A DNA stretch of 64,000 nucleotides from Pseudonocardia sediminis (GTDB lineage: Bacteria; Actinomycetota; Actinomycetes; Mycobacteriales; Pseudonocardiaceae), in NCBI RefSeq assembly GCF_004217185.1, contig NZ_SHKL01000001.1:929001-993000 (forward strand), given 5' to 3'. Below, one piece after another: positions 26,359 through 35,415 of the stretch. Below the pieces are notes generated by a model, which worked only from the letters and a program-made list of their open reading frames with translations, did no database searches and had not been told where the DNA came from. The position numbers and the translations under genes were made by a program. The stretch's first letter is position 1, and each line of letters begins with the position of its first letter.

Positions 26359-27348
26359 TCAACTCCCTGCTGGTGTGCCGACGGTGAACTCGCAGGCGTG
26401 CTCGGTGCCGTCATGGGTGAACGTCAGGAACAGCCGGTAGCTTCCGGTCGACGGGATGTCGGCGACGAAGGCCACCCCCGGTCCGGACCGCGCGTCCGGT
26501 GCCGCGCCGGTGACCTCCGGGCGCAGCGGGAACCGCGCGAGGTCGCCCTGGCGGACCGCGACCATCGAGCCGAACGAGCCCTGCGCCGGCTCCAGGTCGG
26601 TGACCGGGACGCCGTCGCGGCTCACGGTCGCGAACACGCGCGACTCGCCGCCCGCCAGCAGACCGCCGTCGAGACGGACCTGGTAGTCGCCGACCTGCAC
26701 CGAACGCTGCTCGCCGGTGAACGAGAACGGCCCGAACGGCCCGGACACGAACAGGTCCGTGCCCAGGTCCATCTGCGCCGGGCCGCCGATCGGGTCGAAC
26801 CCGGCGTAGAGGCGCCAGACGCCGGCGCCGGGGAACGTCACCGGGGCCCGCCACACGCCGTCGGGCCCGAGGGTGGCGCGCAGCCGGGTGTAGCCGGCGT
26901 CGTCGCGGCGGACGACGGCCGCGTCCATCTGCTCCCCGGGGGCGCCGACGAACCGCTGGACCGGCGCGCCGTCCGAGCCGGTGATCGTGAACGCGACCTC
27001 GGTGGGCTCCTGCCAGGGCAGCGAGGTGACGGTCGGGACGAGGGAGTAGCCGGCCCGGGTCGAGCTCAGGCCCATGGTCGCGGCCTCGGGGTCGGCCGGA
27101 GCGGCGGCGGGGGCGCTGCCGGGTGCGGTGGCGTCGAGGGCGGGGCCACCCGAGGAGTGGTCGCCCGAGGAGTGGTCGCCGGCGTGGTTCGGGTCGGTGC
27201 CCCCGATCGCTCCGCTGCCCGAGCCGCCGACGTCGGCGACGGTGCGCGTGGGGGTCGGGCCGACGGCACCGCCCAGTGCGGAACCGCCGGCGAACACCAC
27301 CGCGATCGCGATCGCGAAGCCGCCCAGCCTGGCCGCCGTGCCCGCCAT
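26359..27348 (-). CDS. Secreted or anchored copper-locus protein with YtkA/FixH-like beta domains
   Basis: 329 residues from ATG 27348 (GGAGG upstream). A membrane segment/signal (AARLGGFAIAIAVVFAGGSALGG) is followed by an Asp/His/Ser-rich linker (NHAGDHSSGDHSSGG) that could hold metal. The rest is beta-rich: PTEVAFTITGSDGAPVQRFV ... VVRRDDAGYTRLRATLGPDGVWRAPVTFPGAGVWRLYAGFDP, then a second barrel. Relatives coded beside copper ATPases often have a His-x-His-Pro at the YTRLRA position (memory); here it is Arg-Leu-Arg. First gene of the operon with copA. Role in copper handling is inferred from the context. Confidence 0.72.
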   Translation of the reverse strand: MAGTAARLGGFAIAIAVVFAGGSALGGAVGPTPTRTVADVGGSGSGAIGGTDPNHAGDHSSGDHSSGGPALDATAPGSAPAAAPADPEAATMGLSSTRAGYSLVPTVTSLPWQEPTEVAFTITGSDGAPVQRFVGAPGEQMDAAVVRRDDAGYTRLRATLGPDGVWRAPVTFPGAGVWRLYAGFDPIGGPAQMDLGTDLFVSGPFGPFSFTGEQRSVQVGDYQVRLDGGLLAGGESRVFATVSRDGVPVTDLEPAQGSFGSMVAVRQGDLARFPLRPEVTGAAPDARSGPGVAFVADIPSTGSYRLFLTFTHDGTEHACEFTVGTPAGS

Positions 27349-27492
27349 CGTTCCTCCGTCCCGTTCCCGCCTGCCCCGGTGCCGTCCGCTCGAGCGGACC
27401 GCCGGGGTCCGGTCCGTCGCACCGGTTCCCACTCCCGGTACAACGCCCGATCGCCGCGCCGGATAGGCCGCGACCCGATCGGGTGTATCGAC

Positions 27493-27509
27493 ATACTATA
27501 GGGGGGTAT
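27493..27509 (-). promoter_or_regulatory. CsoR-like copper operator overlapping a promoter
   Basis: On the minus strand the sequence reads ATACCCCCCTATAGTAT, a G/C-tract flanked by ATAC/GTAT arms, typical of CsoR/RicR-type copper sites. It contains TATAGT, a good -10 hexamer for the copper operon. It is the most AT-rich spot in several kilobases. No csoR gene is in the window. The divergent hydrolase gene starts 80 bp away. Confidence 0.6.
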
Positions 27510-27589
27510 CCCATCCGGACCCGTCCGGGAGGTGAGGAATCGATCACCCGGCCTCCACGGACGGGTGCCGGACACGTCATCATGGTCGG

Positions 27590-28660
27590 ATGGCCTTCCG
27601 CTCGACACCGGTCGTTCACCGTCCCGCCACCCATGGCGACGGTCTCGCCGGCGCCCGTCCCGACGGTCTCGCCGGGGTGCGCCCCGACGAGGCCGACCTG
27701 GCCGACGAGGCCACGCTCGGCCGGATCGACCCGATGCAGGCGCCGTGGCCGGGACGCACGGTCGTCTCCGGCGGGGTGGCGCTGCACGTGCGGGAGACGC
27801 CGGGGGCCTCCCCGGACCTGCCGGAGGCCGTCTACGTGCACGGGCTCGCGGGCTCGTCGACGAACTGGACGGACCTGGCGGGCATGCTCTCGCCGCGGGT
27901 CACCGGGACGGCCGTCGACCTGCCGGGGTTCGGGCTCTCCGAGCCGACCGCGCTGCGCGAGTACACCCCGGACGCGATGGCCGACGCCCTGCTCTGCTGG
28001 ATCGCCGGTCGGGGCCGCCCGGTGCACCTGGTGGGCAACTCCCTGGGCGGGCTCATCTCGATGACGGTCGCGGCGCGCCGCCCGGAGCTGGTGCGCTCGC
28101 TGACGCTGGTCTCGCCCGCGATGCCGGACCGCCGCCCGGACCCGCGCCGCCTGTCCGACCCGCGGATGGCGCTGGCCATGGTCCCCGGCCTGGGACGCTC
28201 GGCCCGCCGCGCGCTCGCCGAGGAGCCGCTGCGCTCGCGGGCGGAGAAGGTCGTCAACCTCTGCTTCGCCGACCCGGCCCGCGGGTCCGCCCGGCGCCTG
28301 GACGAGCTGGTCGCCGAGGCCACGCACCGCGCCACGCTGCCGTGGGCGGCCGAGGCCTCCGACGGTGCGACGCTGGGACTGCTCGGCCTCTGGGCCGGGC
28401 GCGAGGCGTGGACGCGCGCCGCCCGCACCCGGGTGCCGACGATGGTGATCTGGGGCGAGCAGGACCGGATCGTGACCGCGCGGCTGGCACGGCGGACCGT
28501 GACCACGCTGCCGGACGCGCGGCTGCTCCTGATCCCGGGCGTCGGGCACGTCGCGCAGATGGAGGTCCCCGAGCTCGTGGCGCGCGCGACGGCCGGTGCG
28601 TGGGACGCCCAGGAGCAGGGTCGTTGGTCGAGCGGCGCCGTGCGGGAAGATTGCGGCTGA
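27590..28660 (+). CDS. Alpha/beta hydrolase with N-terminal extension
   Basis: 356 residues from ATG 27590. The first 45 residues are a low-complexity leader with a repeat (GLAGARPDGLAGVRPDEADLADEA). The core shows VHGLAGSSTNW, the elbow VGNSLGGLIS (Ser near residue 150), the acid in WGEQDRIVT and the His in GVGHVAQME. It runs in the same direction as moeZ (78 bp gap). Similar hydrolases lie near moeZ in other actinobacteria, but the substrate is unknown. Confidence 0.85.
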   Translation: MAFRSTPVVHRPATHGDGLAGARPDGLAGVRPDEADLADEATLGRIDPMQAPWPGRTVVSGGVALHVRETPGASPDLPEAVYVHGLAGSSTNWTDLAGMLSPRVTGTAVDLPGFGLSEPTALREYTPDAMADALLCWIAGRGRPVHLVGNSLGGLISMTVAARRPELVRSLTLVSPAMPDRRPDPRRLSDPRMALAMVPGLGRSARRALAEEPLRSRAEKVVNLCFADPARGSARRLDELVAEATHRATLPWAAEASDGATLGLLGLWAGREAWTRAARTRVPTMVIWGEQDRIVTARLARRTVTTLPDARLLLIPGVGHVAQMEVPELVARATAGAWDAQEQGRWSSGAVREDCG

Positions 28661-28738
28661 GCCCCGCGTTCCAGCAGGGGAGAGCCGACCGGGACCCGAG
28701 GTCCCGGCGACCGCACGGATTCTGCGAGGAGTTGAACA

Positions 28739-29911
28739 ATGGCGCTACCGCCGCTGGTGGAGCCGGCCGCCGAGCTGACCAAGGACGAGGTCGGCCGCTA
28801 CAGCCGTCACCTGATCATCCCCGACGTCGGGATGGACGGGCAGAAGCGGCTCAAGAACGCCAAGGTCCTGGTCGTGGGCGCGGGCGGTCTCGGATCCCCC
28901 GCGCTGCTCTACCTGGCCGCGGCCGGTGTGGGCACGCTGGGCATCGTCGAGTTCGACGTGGTCGACGAGTCGAACCTGCAGCGTCAGATCATCCACGGTC
29001 AGTCCGACATCGACCGGCCCAAGGCCGAGTCGGCGCGCGACTCGATCAAGGAGACGAACCCCAACGTCGAGGTCCGGCTGCACAACGAGCGGCTGACGTC
29101 GGAGAACGTCCTCGACATCTTCCGCGACTACGACCTGATCCTGGACGGCACGGACAACTTCGCCACCCGGTACCTCGTCAACGACGCCGCGGTGCTGCTC
29201 GGCAAGCCCTACGTCTGGGGCTCGATCTTCCGTTTCGAGGGCCAGGCCTCGGTGTTCTGGGAGGACGCCCCGAACGGGCAGGGCCTCAACTACCGCGACC
29301 TCTACCCCGAGCCGCCGCCGCCCGGGATGGTCCCCTCCTGCGCCGAGGGCGGCGTGCTGGGCGTGCTCTGCGCGTCCATCGGCTCGATCATGGTGAACGA
29401 GGCGATCAAGCTGATCGTCGGCATCGGCGAGCCGCTGCTGGGTCGTCTGGTGATCTACGACGCGCTGGAGATGACCTACCGGCAGGTGCGGATCCGCAAG
29501 GACCCGGAGACCCCGAAGATCACCGAGCTGATCGACTACGAGGCCTTCTGCGGCACGGTCTCCGACGACGCCCAGGCCGCGGCCGCGGGCAGCACCATCA
29601 CCGCCAAGGAGCTCAAGGCGATGATGGACGCGGGCAAGGACTTCGCCCTGATCGACGTCCGGGAGCAGAACGAGTACGAGATCGTCAGCATCCCCGGCTC
29701 GACACTCATCCCGAAGGACCGGATCCTGTCCGGCGCGGCGCTCTCGGAGATCCCGCAGGACAAGCCGGTCGTGCTGCACTGCAAGTCCGGCGGACGCTCG
29801 GCCGAGGTGCTGGCCGCGCTGCACAAGGCCGGCTTCAACGACGCCGTGCACGTCGGCGGCGGCGTCCTGTCCTGGGCCAAGCAGGTGGACCCCTCGCTGC
29901 CCACGTACTGA
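28739..29911 (+). CDS. moeZ: MoeZ: adenylyltransferase/sulfurtransferase for sulfur-carrier proteins
   Basis: 390 residues from ATG 28739. The N-terminal ThiF/MoeB domain has the ATP motif VLVVGAGGLGSPALLYLAAAG, the RQIIHG segment and DGTDNFATRYLVND. MVPSCAEGGVLG holds the catalytic Cys region. The C-terminal rhodanese domain (about 285-390) has the active-site loop HCKSGGRSA. MoeZ adenylates and thiolates MoaD, CysO and ThiS-like carriers, serving molybdenum cofactor, cysteine and thiocarboxylate pathways. A molybdenum hydroxylase lies 6 kb downstream. Nearly identical in layout to mycobacterial MoeB1/MoeZ. Confidence 0.95.
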   Translation: MALPPLVEPAAELTKDEVGRYSRHLIIPDVGMDGQKRLKNAKVLVVGAGGLGSPALLYLAAAGVGTLGIVEFDVVDESNLQRQIIHGQSDIDRPKAESARDSIKETNPNVEVRLHNERLTSENVLDIFRDYDLILDGTDNFATRYLVNDAAVLLGKPYVWGSIFRFEGQASVFWEDAPNGQGLNYRDLYPEPPPPGMVPSCAEGGVLGVLCASIGSIMVNEAIKLIVGIGEPLLGRLVIYDALEMTYRQVRIRKDPETPKITELIDYEAFCGTVSDDAQAAAAGSTITAKELKAMMDAGKDFALIDVREQNEYEIVSIPGSTLIPKDRILSGAALSEIPQDKPVVLHCKSGGRSAEVLAALHKAGFNDAVHVGGGVLSWAKQVDPSLPTY

Positions 29912-29938
29912 TCCCGACCCACCACCGTCGACGGCCGT

Positions 29939-29978
29939 CGTCCCCTTCCCGCGGGGCGGCGGCCGTCGCCGTCCGTGC
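29939..29978. terminator. Strong hairpin after moeZ
   Basis: CGACGGCCGTCGTCCCC (from 29939) pairs with GGGGCGGCGGCCGTCG (to 29978) with one bulge and one mismatch, 28 bp after the moeZ stop. Confidence 0.75.
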
Positions 29979-30189
29979 GGTACTTGATCAGTTTCGTCGC
30001 GCAGTGTGGATACCGATTACTCTGATCAGGTGAAACAGTTCCGTTCGTCGTTGTAACTGCGCCGCATGGCGAAACGTTGGCACCGATTACCGCGACAAGG
30101 GTGTGGCGAATCGGTGGCAGTTGCAGCGCGCCCGGCGATCCGGGACGTGGTCGCTCCGCCGTGGGAGAGCTCAGGGGCGGAGGGCTGCG

Positions 30190-32976
30190 GTGGACCAGGG
30201 CACGGCATCGGTACGGGAGTGCGCACTACCGGGTTGCGACGAGTTGATCGAGATCGTGCCCGGACGTCCGGAGCGCCGGTACTGCACCGCCGCGCACCGC
30301 GCCGCCGCCCGGCACGCCCGGCGGGCCGCCGCGCAGTCCGACGGGGACCGCAGGCTCGCCGAGACGCTGCCCTGGCTGCGCGAGCCCGCACCGGAGCCCG
30401 AGCCCACGTCGCGGCCCGCGCGTGCGGTGACGGTCGCGCCGGTCGTCGCGGCCCGGCCGTCCGCAGGTACACGGCCGGGCCGCCGTCCGGTGTCCGCCGC
30501 GCTGTCGGCGCCGCGCAACCTGCTGCGGCACCGCCGGACCCTGGCGATCATCGGTGCGACCGCCGTCCTGGCCGGTGGCTACGCGCTCAGCGCGGGCTCC
30601 GACTCCGAGCCCACCCCGACGGCGGCACCCCGCGAGCTCACGGCCCAGGAGTGGGAGGGCCAGGCGCGCGTCGCGCTGACCGCGCTGGACGAGCAGCTCG
30701 ACACGATCAGCCGCACCGAGAAGGCCTGGAAGGAGGTGCAGGCCGACCCGAGTCGCGCGGTGGCGACGCAGCCGATCCCGGTCCGCCGCCTCGAGCAGCG
30801 CCGGGCCGTCCTGCAGCAGCAGAAGGCGACGCTGACCTCGCAGCTCGACGCGTACCGGTCGCTGCAGCGGGCGGGCGACGAGCTCTCCCTCGCCGACCAG
30901 CAGCTCGCCCAGCTCGACGAGGTGGTGGCCGAGCTGCCGCCGCCGGGTCAGCGCAGCGCCGACCAGGCGGCCGCGATCGCCGCTCTCGACGAGCAGCGCG
31001 ACATGCGGGCACGCCAGCGCGAGGCCAAGCGTGAGGAGCTGCGCACGCTCGACGACGGCGTCGCGCAGGCCCGACGATCGGCCCTGCCGGGCGCGCCGGA
31101 GGAGACCGAGAAGGTCTCCGGCGACGTGCTCGCGCTGGCCCGGGGCGAGCAGCCCGGCTCGCCCACGCCGTCCCCGGTGCCGTCGCGTCCCGAGGTGCTC
31201 GCCGGTGGCCGGGACAACAGCGGCGACCGGGAGTCCGGCCGGGTCACCACGAGCGGCCCGCCCGACCCGCGTGGTCCCCGCGACGAGACCGCGCCGCGCA
31301 GCACCGAGAACGCCGCACCCGGGGCCGGTGACGCGAAGCCCGGCGACGGCGCGGCGAAGGCCGGCGACGGGGCGGCGAAGGCCGGCGACGGGGCGAAGGC
31401 CGGTGGCGCCGCGGCCGGGTCGAAGCCCTCCGGCGACGGGGCGGGCGAGAAGAAGAGGTCCGGGCCGGCGGAGGTCCTCGGCGGTGCGGTCCAGGGCGCG
31501 TCGGACGGGGTCAAGAAGCTCACGGGCGGCGGCCGCAAGGACGACGGGGCCGGCACGCGGGCCCAGGACGCACCGAAGGACGGCGAGGCGGGGGACAAGG
31601 CAGGGGACAAGGCAGGGGACAAGGCAGGGGACAAGGCGGGCGACAAGCCGGCCGACACCGTCGCGCCCGCCGACGCCGGTGGTCCGAAGGGCGTCGTCGG
31701 GCAGACGGCCGGGGCGGTCGGCGGTGCCGTCGACGGCCTGACCGGCAAGGGCGACAGGGACGACGCAGGCAAGGACGACGCAGGCAAGGACGACGCAGGC
31801 AAGGACGACGCAGGCAAGGACGACGCAGGCAAGAACACGGCAGGCAGGGGCGACGCAGGCAAGAACACGGCAGGCAGGGGCGACGCGGGCAGGAGCACCG
31901 GCGGCAAGGACGGCGCCGGTCAGGGCCGCGAGAAGAAGGAGGCGTCCGACTCCGGCGGCGGGCTGCTGAAGGACGCCCCGATCCTCGGCGGCAAGGGCGG
32001 TGACCGCTCCGGCGAGAAGGACGCCGACACCCCGAAGGCCGAGACCTCCCCGAAGGAGGACCGGGCGACCCCGAAGGACCGGTCGACGCCGACGGAGACG
32101 GCGCCGGAGAAGGCCGCGCCCGTCGCACCCCGGAAGATCGTCGGCCAGGGGAACGGCGGCCGGGAGGGTGGCTGGGGCACATCCGGGACCACTCCGCCGG
32201 CCCCCGCCGGCACCGGTCTGGCCAGCGCGGTCGCCGGGCCGTACGTCGAGGCGGCGATGGGCGCCGAGGCCGCCCGGCCCGTCCTGCAGGAGGCCGACCG
32301 CCAGATCGCCGAGGAGATGGCGAACCGCTCGGCCGAGCAAGGCGGTTCCTCCTCGGGCGGCTCGGGCGGCTCGGCGGAGTCGCGCTCGGGTGGTGCGTCG
32401 TCCGGCTCCGGCGGCGCGAGTGGCGGCAGCTCCAGCGAGAGCGGGTCGGGCGGCTCGTCCGGGGCGGGTGCTACGACGAGCAGCGGCTCCGGGAGCAGGA
32501 GCAGCGAGGGCAGCGGCTCGAGTGGCGGCAGCTCCGAGGGCGGCGGCTCGAAGGGCGGCGGCTCCGGGGGCAGCAGCTCGAAGGGCGGCAGCTCCGAGGG
32601 CAGCAGCTCCGAGGGTGGTGGTTCCGGAGGTAGCGGGTCCGGCAGCGGCTCCCGGAGCGGCGGTTCCGGGAGCGACGGTTCCGAGGGTGGTGGTTCCGGG
32701 AGCGGCAGCTCGGAGAGCTCGTCCGGCGACGGCGGTTCGGAGTCGAGCTCGTCGGGCGACGGCGGTTCGGAGTCCGGGGCGTCGAGTGGCGGCGGTTCCG
32801 GCGAGCGCGGCTCCGGAAGCGGCTCGAGCAGCTCCGACGGCGGTTCGGGCGACTCCGGAAGCGGCTCGTCGGACTCCTCCGGGGGGTCCTCCGACGGAGG
32901 GTCGGAGAAGGGTTCGGGCGACAGCGGGTCGTCCGGGAGCTCGTACGAGGAGTACGCGTCCGGCGGCGACGCCTGA
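30190..32976 (+). CDS. Large membrane protein: zinc-knuckle-like N-terminus, coiled coil, repeat and Gly/Ser tail
   Basis: 928 residues from GTG 30190 (GGCGGAGGG upstream; the open frame begins at 30103). Residues about 10-50 have CALPGCDEL ... RRYCTAAHRAAARHARR, a CxxxxC...CxxxH zinc-knuckle pattern. A single membrane helix follows near residue 117-137 (TLAIIGATAVLAGGYALSA), then a Glu/Gln/Leu coiled coil (about 150-300). Low-complexity blocks come next (DGAAKAG, KAGDKAGD, KDDAG). The last 215 residues are almost only Gly and Ser with Asp/Glu. Cytosolic knuckle and extracellular tail are predicted from the positive-inside rule. No family recognised. Confidence 0.7.
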   Translation: MDQGTASVRECALPGCDELIEIVPGRPERRYCTAAHRAAARHARRAAAQSDGDRRLAETLPWLREPAPEPEPTSRPARAVTVAPVVAARPSAGTRPGRRPVSAALSAPRNLLRHRRTLAIIGATAVLAGGYALSAGSDSEPTPTAAPRELTAQEWEGQARVALTALDEQLDTISRTEKAWKEVQADPSRAVATQPIPVRRLEQRRAVLQQQKATLTSQLDAYRSLQRAGDELSLADQQLAQLDEVVAELPPPGQRSADQAAAIAALDEQRDMRARQREAKREELRTLDDGVAQARRSALPGAPEETEKVSGDVLALARGEQPGSPTPSPVPSRPEVLAGGRDNSGDRESGRVTTSGPPDPRGPRDETAPRSTENAAPGAGDAKPGDGAAKAGDGAAKAGDGAKAGGAAAGSKPSGDGAGEKKRSGPAEVLGGAVQGASDGVKKLTGGGRKDDGAGTRAQDAPKDGEAGDKAGDKAGDKAGDKAGDKPADTVAPADAGGPKGVVGQTAGAVGGAVDGLTGKGDRDDAGKDDAGKDDAGKDDAGKDDAGKNTAGRGDAGKNTAGRGDAGRSTGGKDGAGQGREKKEASDSGGGLLKDAPILGGKGGDRSGEKDADTPKAETSPKEDRATPKDRSTPTETAPEKAAPVAPRKIVGQGNGGREGGWGTSGTTPPAPAGTGLASAVAGPYVEAAMGAEAARPVLQEADRQIAEEMANRSAEQGGSSSGGSGGSAESRSGGASSGSGGASGGSSSESGSGGSSGAGATTSSGSGSRSSEGSGSSGGSSEGGGSKGGGSGGSSSKGGSSEGSSSEGGGSGGSGSGSGSRSGGSGSDGSEGGGSGSGSSESSSGDGGSESSSSGDGGSESGASSGGGSGERGSGSGSSSSDGGSGDSGSGSSDSSGGSSDGGSEKGSGDSGSSGSSYEEYASGGDA
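31591..31647 (+). repeat. 12-bp tandem repeat (GGGGACAAGGCA)
   Basis: About four and a half units, in frame, giving the tetrapeptide G-D-K-A repeated. Nearby (31336-31410) a 21-bp unit gives K-A-G-D-G-A-A. Confidence 0.8.
31759..31885 (+). repeat. 15-bp tandem repeat (GACGACGCAGGCAAG)
   Basis: Five nearly identical units, then diverged AACACGGCAGGCAGG/GGCGACGCAGGCAAG units. In frame they give K-D-D-A-G and then K-N-T-A-G/R-G-D-A-G. The near-identity at DNA level implies recent expansion. Confidence 0.85.
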
Positions 32977-33056
32977 TCCGGTACGGCCGGTGGAGATCGG
33001 CGCCCGTCCCGCGTGGCACCTGTGCCCCCGGGTCGGGCACGGGTACGGTCCGGCCC

Positions 33057-33884
33057 GTGACAGCAGTCCGCCCGCTCGCGCCCGCACCGACCGCGAGCGC
33101 CCTGCCCGAGCACGTCCGCGTCGCCTTCGGGGTGCGCGAGACCGTCCCACGGCCCGTCGTGTGGGCCGGTCAACGCGCCTGGCACTGCGGTGACGTCCTC
33201 CTGCGCCCGGTCTCGGACAACGTCGTGGCCGCGTGGTCGGCCACGGTGCTGGAGAACCTCGAGGTCGACGGCGTCCGGCTGGCCCGCCCGGTGCGCTCCA
33301 GCGACGGCCGCTGGGTCGTCGCCGGCTGGGCGGCGTCGCGTCACCTCGCGGGCACGTCCGAGCCCCGCCACGACGACGTCGTCGCCGCCTCCCTGCGCCT
33401 GCACGCCGCCACTGCGACGGTGCTGCGCCCGCGCCTGCTCGACGACCGCGACGACCTGCTGTCCCGCTCGGCGGCCGCCGCGTTCGGCGAGGTCCGCCTC
33501 GACCTCGACCCGCTGACCGGCGGCGAGCTGTTCGCCGACCTCGCCGCGCACCGCCGCCCGATCCGGCTCACCCCGCAGGTCGTGCACGGCGAGCTGTTCG
33601 GCGCGATGCTCTTCGACCGGTCCGGGGTGCCCGCGGTGCTCGACCTGGTGCCGTTCTGGCGTCCGGCGGAGTGGGCGGCCGCGGTCGTCGTCGTCGACGC
33701 GATCGCCTGGGGCGGGGCCGACGACGCGCTGATGGACCGCTGGTCGGAGCTGCCCGAGTGGCCGCAGGCGCTGCTGCGGGCGGTCCTGCACCGCCTGGCC
33801 CTGCACGCCCAGCACCCGGACGCCACGGCGGCGTCGCTGGGTGGCCTGGAACGGGTCGCGGGGCTGGTCAGCACGCGTCTGTGA
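33057..33884 (+). CDS. TIGR02569-family protein (aminoglycoside-phosphotransferase-like)
   Basis: 275 residues from GTG 33057. The pattern LPEHVRVAFGV ... VWAGQRAWHCGDVLLRPV ... VHGELFGAMLFDRSGVPAVLDLVPFWRPAEWAAAVVVVDAIAWG matches the actinobacterial TIGR02569 family, which has a kinase-like fold. The HGE/LDL positions stand where choline or aminoglycoside kinases have HxD and D, so activity may be changed or lost. In mycobacteria a member lies next to moeZ (recalled, Rv3205c), as here but for the repeat protein. Substrate unknown. Confidence 0.78.
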   Translation: MTAVRPLAPAPTASALPEHVRVAFGVRETVPRPVVWAGQRAWHCGDVLLRPVSDNVVAAWSATVLENLEVDGVRLARPVRSSDGRWVVAGWAASRHLAGTSEPRHDDVVAASLRLHAATATVLRPRLLDDRDDLLSRSAAAAFGEVRLDLDPLTGGELFADLAAHRRPIRLTPQVVHGELFGAMLFDRSGVPAVLDLVPFWRPAEWAAAVVVVDAIAWGGADDALMDRWSELPEWPQALLRAVLHRLALHAQHPDATAASLGGLERVAGLVSTRL

Positions 33885-33895
33885 TGCGCACCGCT

Positions 33896-33924
33896 TCTCA
33901 CACCCGGATGAACGGTGTGTGAGA
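33896..33924. promoter_or_regulatory. 8-bp inverted repeat before narK
   Basis: TCTCACAC (33896-33903) and GTGTGAGA (33917-33924) are exact complements around 13 nt; GGGTTTT follows. It lies 11 bp after the TIGR02569 stop and 100 bp before narK, so it may be a terminator or an operator of narK. Confidence 0.5.
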
Positions 33925-34022
33925 GAGGGTTTTCCGCGACGTCACGCGGGGCCACATCCGGGCAACCGGGACTTCCTACGGTTCGGCGTACCTGATCGAC
34001 GCCTTTCCTAGGGAGCCCCTTC

Positions 34023-35399
34023 GTGACCGCAACCACCCCGGAACCCGAGAGCCGGCGGCTCGGCGGCCGCTGGATCGACCACTGGGAGCCCGAGGACACC
34101 GACTTCTGGGAGCGGACCGGGAAGAGGATCGCGAACCGGAACCTCTGGCAGTCGATCTTCTCCGAGCACATCGGGTTCTCGATCTGGACCCTGTGGTCGG
34201 TCCTGGTGCTGTTCATGGGCCCCGACTACGGCTTCACCGCGGCGCAGAAGTTCTTCCTCGTCGCCGTCCCGACGCTGGTCGGCGCCGTGCTGCGGCTGCC
34301 CTACACGTTCGCGGTCGCCCGCTTCGGCGGCCGGAACTGGACCATCGTCAGCGCCTCGCTGCTGCTCGTCCCGGCGATCCTCACGATGATCGTGATGGAG
34401 CCGGGCGTCTCGTACACGACGCTGATCGTCGTGGCCGCGGTCGCCGGCGTCGGTGGCGGCAACTTCGCCTCGTCGATGACGAACATCAACTCGTTCTTCC
34501 CGGAGCGGCTGAAGGGCTGGGCGCTGGGGCTCAACGCCGGCGGTGGCAACCTCGGCGTGCCGGTGGTGCAACTGCTCGGGCTGCTGGTCATCGCGACCGC
34601 GGGGGCGGGCTCGCCGCGCCTGCTGATCGCGATCTACCTGCCGTTCATCGTCGTCTCGGCCGTGCTGGCCTGGATGCGGATGGACAACATCGGAGCGGTG
34701 CGCAACGACACCGGGGCGTTCGCCGAGGCGTGCAAGGACCGCCAGACCTGGATCATGTCGTTCCTCTACATCGGGACGTTCGGCTCGTTCATCGGGTACT
34801 CGTTCGCGTTCGGCCTGGTGCTGCAGAACCAGTTCGGCCGGACCCCGCTGCAGGCCGCGGCCGTCACCTTCATCGGCCCGCTGATCGGCTCCCTGATCCG
34901 CCCGCTGGGCGGGCGACTGGCCGACTCCTACGGCGGAGCCAGGGTCACGCTGTGGAACTTCGCGGCGATGGCCGTGGCGACCGGGATCATCATCGCGGCG
35001 TCGGGCGCGGACTCCCTGCTGGTCTTCACCGTCGGGTTCGTCCTACTGTTCACGCTGACCGGCATCGGCAACGGCTCGACCTACAAGATGATCCCGGCGA
35101 TCTTCACGAGCCGGGCCCGGGCGAACATCGCGAACGGCGCCGACGAGGAGGCCGAGAAGGCGATGGCGCGACGGGTCTCCGGCGCCGTGATCGGCATCGT
35201 CGGCGCGGTCGGTGCGCTGGGCGGCCTGTTCATCAACCTCGCGTTCCGCGAGTCCTTCATGGTCGCGAAGACCGGCGCGCCGGCGTTCTGGAGCTTCCTC
35301 GCGTTCTACGTGGTCTGTCTCGTCGTGACCTGGGCCGTCTACCTGCGCCCCGAGCGCGCCGGGGCGGACCGGGGGGACGTGGCGCTCGCGCGCGTCTGA
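34023..35399 (+). CDS. narK: Nitrate/nitrite transporter, NarK family
   Basis: 458 residues from GTG 34023. A 12-helix MFS protein with a long cytosolic N-terminus (RWIDHWEPEDTDFWERTGKRIANRNLW) typical of actinobacterial NarK. The two nitrate signature loops are visible: GVGGGNFASSMTNINSFFP with GLNAGGGNLGVPVVQL in the first half, and GIGNGSTYKMIPAIF in the second. It moves nitrate in, or exchanges nitrate for nitrite. nirB and nirD lie 4.4 kb downstream, but no assimilatory nitrate reductase is in the window. Confidence 0.93.
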   Translation: MTATTPEPESRRLGGRWIDHWEPEDTDFWERTGKRIANRNLWQSIFSEHIGFSIWTLWSVLVLFMGPDYGFTAAQKFFLVAVPTLVGAVLRLPYTFAVARFGGRNWTIVSASLLLVPAILTMIVMEPGVSYTTLIVVAAVAGVGGGNFASSMTNINSFFPERLKGWALGLNAGGGNLGVPVVQLLGLLVIATAGAGSPRLLIAIYLPFIVVSAVLAWMRMDNIGAVRNDTGAFAEACKDRQTWIMSFLYIGTFGSFIGYSFAFGLVLQNQFGRTPLQAAAVTFIGPLIGSLIRPLGGRLADSYGGARVTLWNFAAMAVATGIIIAASGADSLLVFTVGFVLLFTLTGIGNGSTYKMIPAIFTSRARANIANGADEEAEKAMARRVSGAVIGIVGAVGALGGLFINLAFRESFMVAKTGAPAFWSFLAFYVVCLVVTWAVYLRPERAGADRGDVALARV

Positions 35400-35415
35400 A
35401 CGGTGACCCCGCGAC

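Noticed and set aside
31591..31885. CRISPR-like or regulatory tandem repeats
   Set aside because: The 12- and 15-bp units keep the reading frame of the large protein and encode simple peptides.
30226..33150. 974-residue minus-strand Ala/Arg-rich frame and the 631-residue frame at 31920-33815
   Set aside because: They mirror the Gly/Ser and repeat regions of the plus-strand gene. The plus-strand gene is preferred for its ribosome-binding site, zinc-knuckle and membrane helix, although its tail is low complexity.
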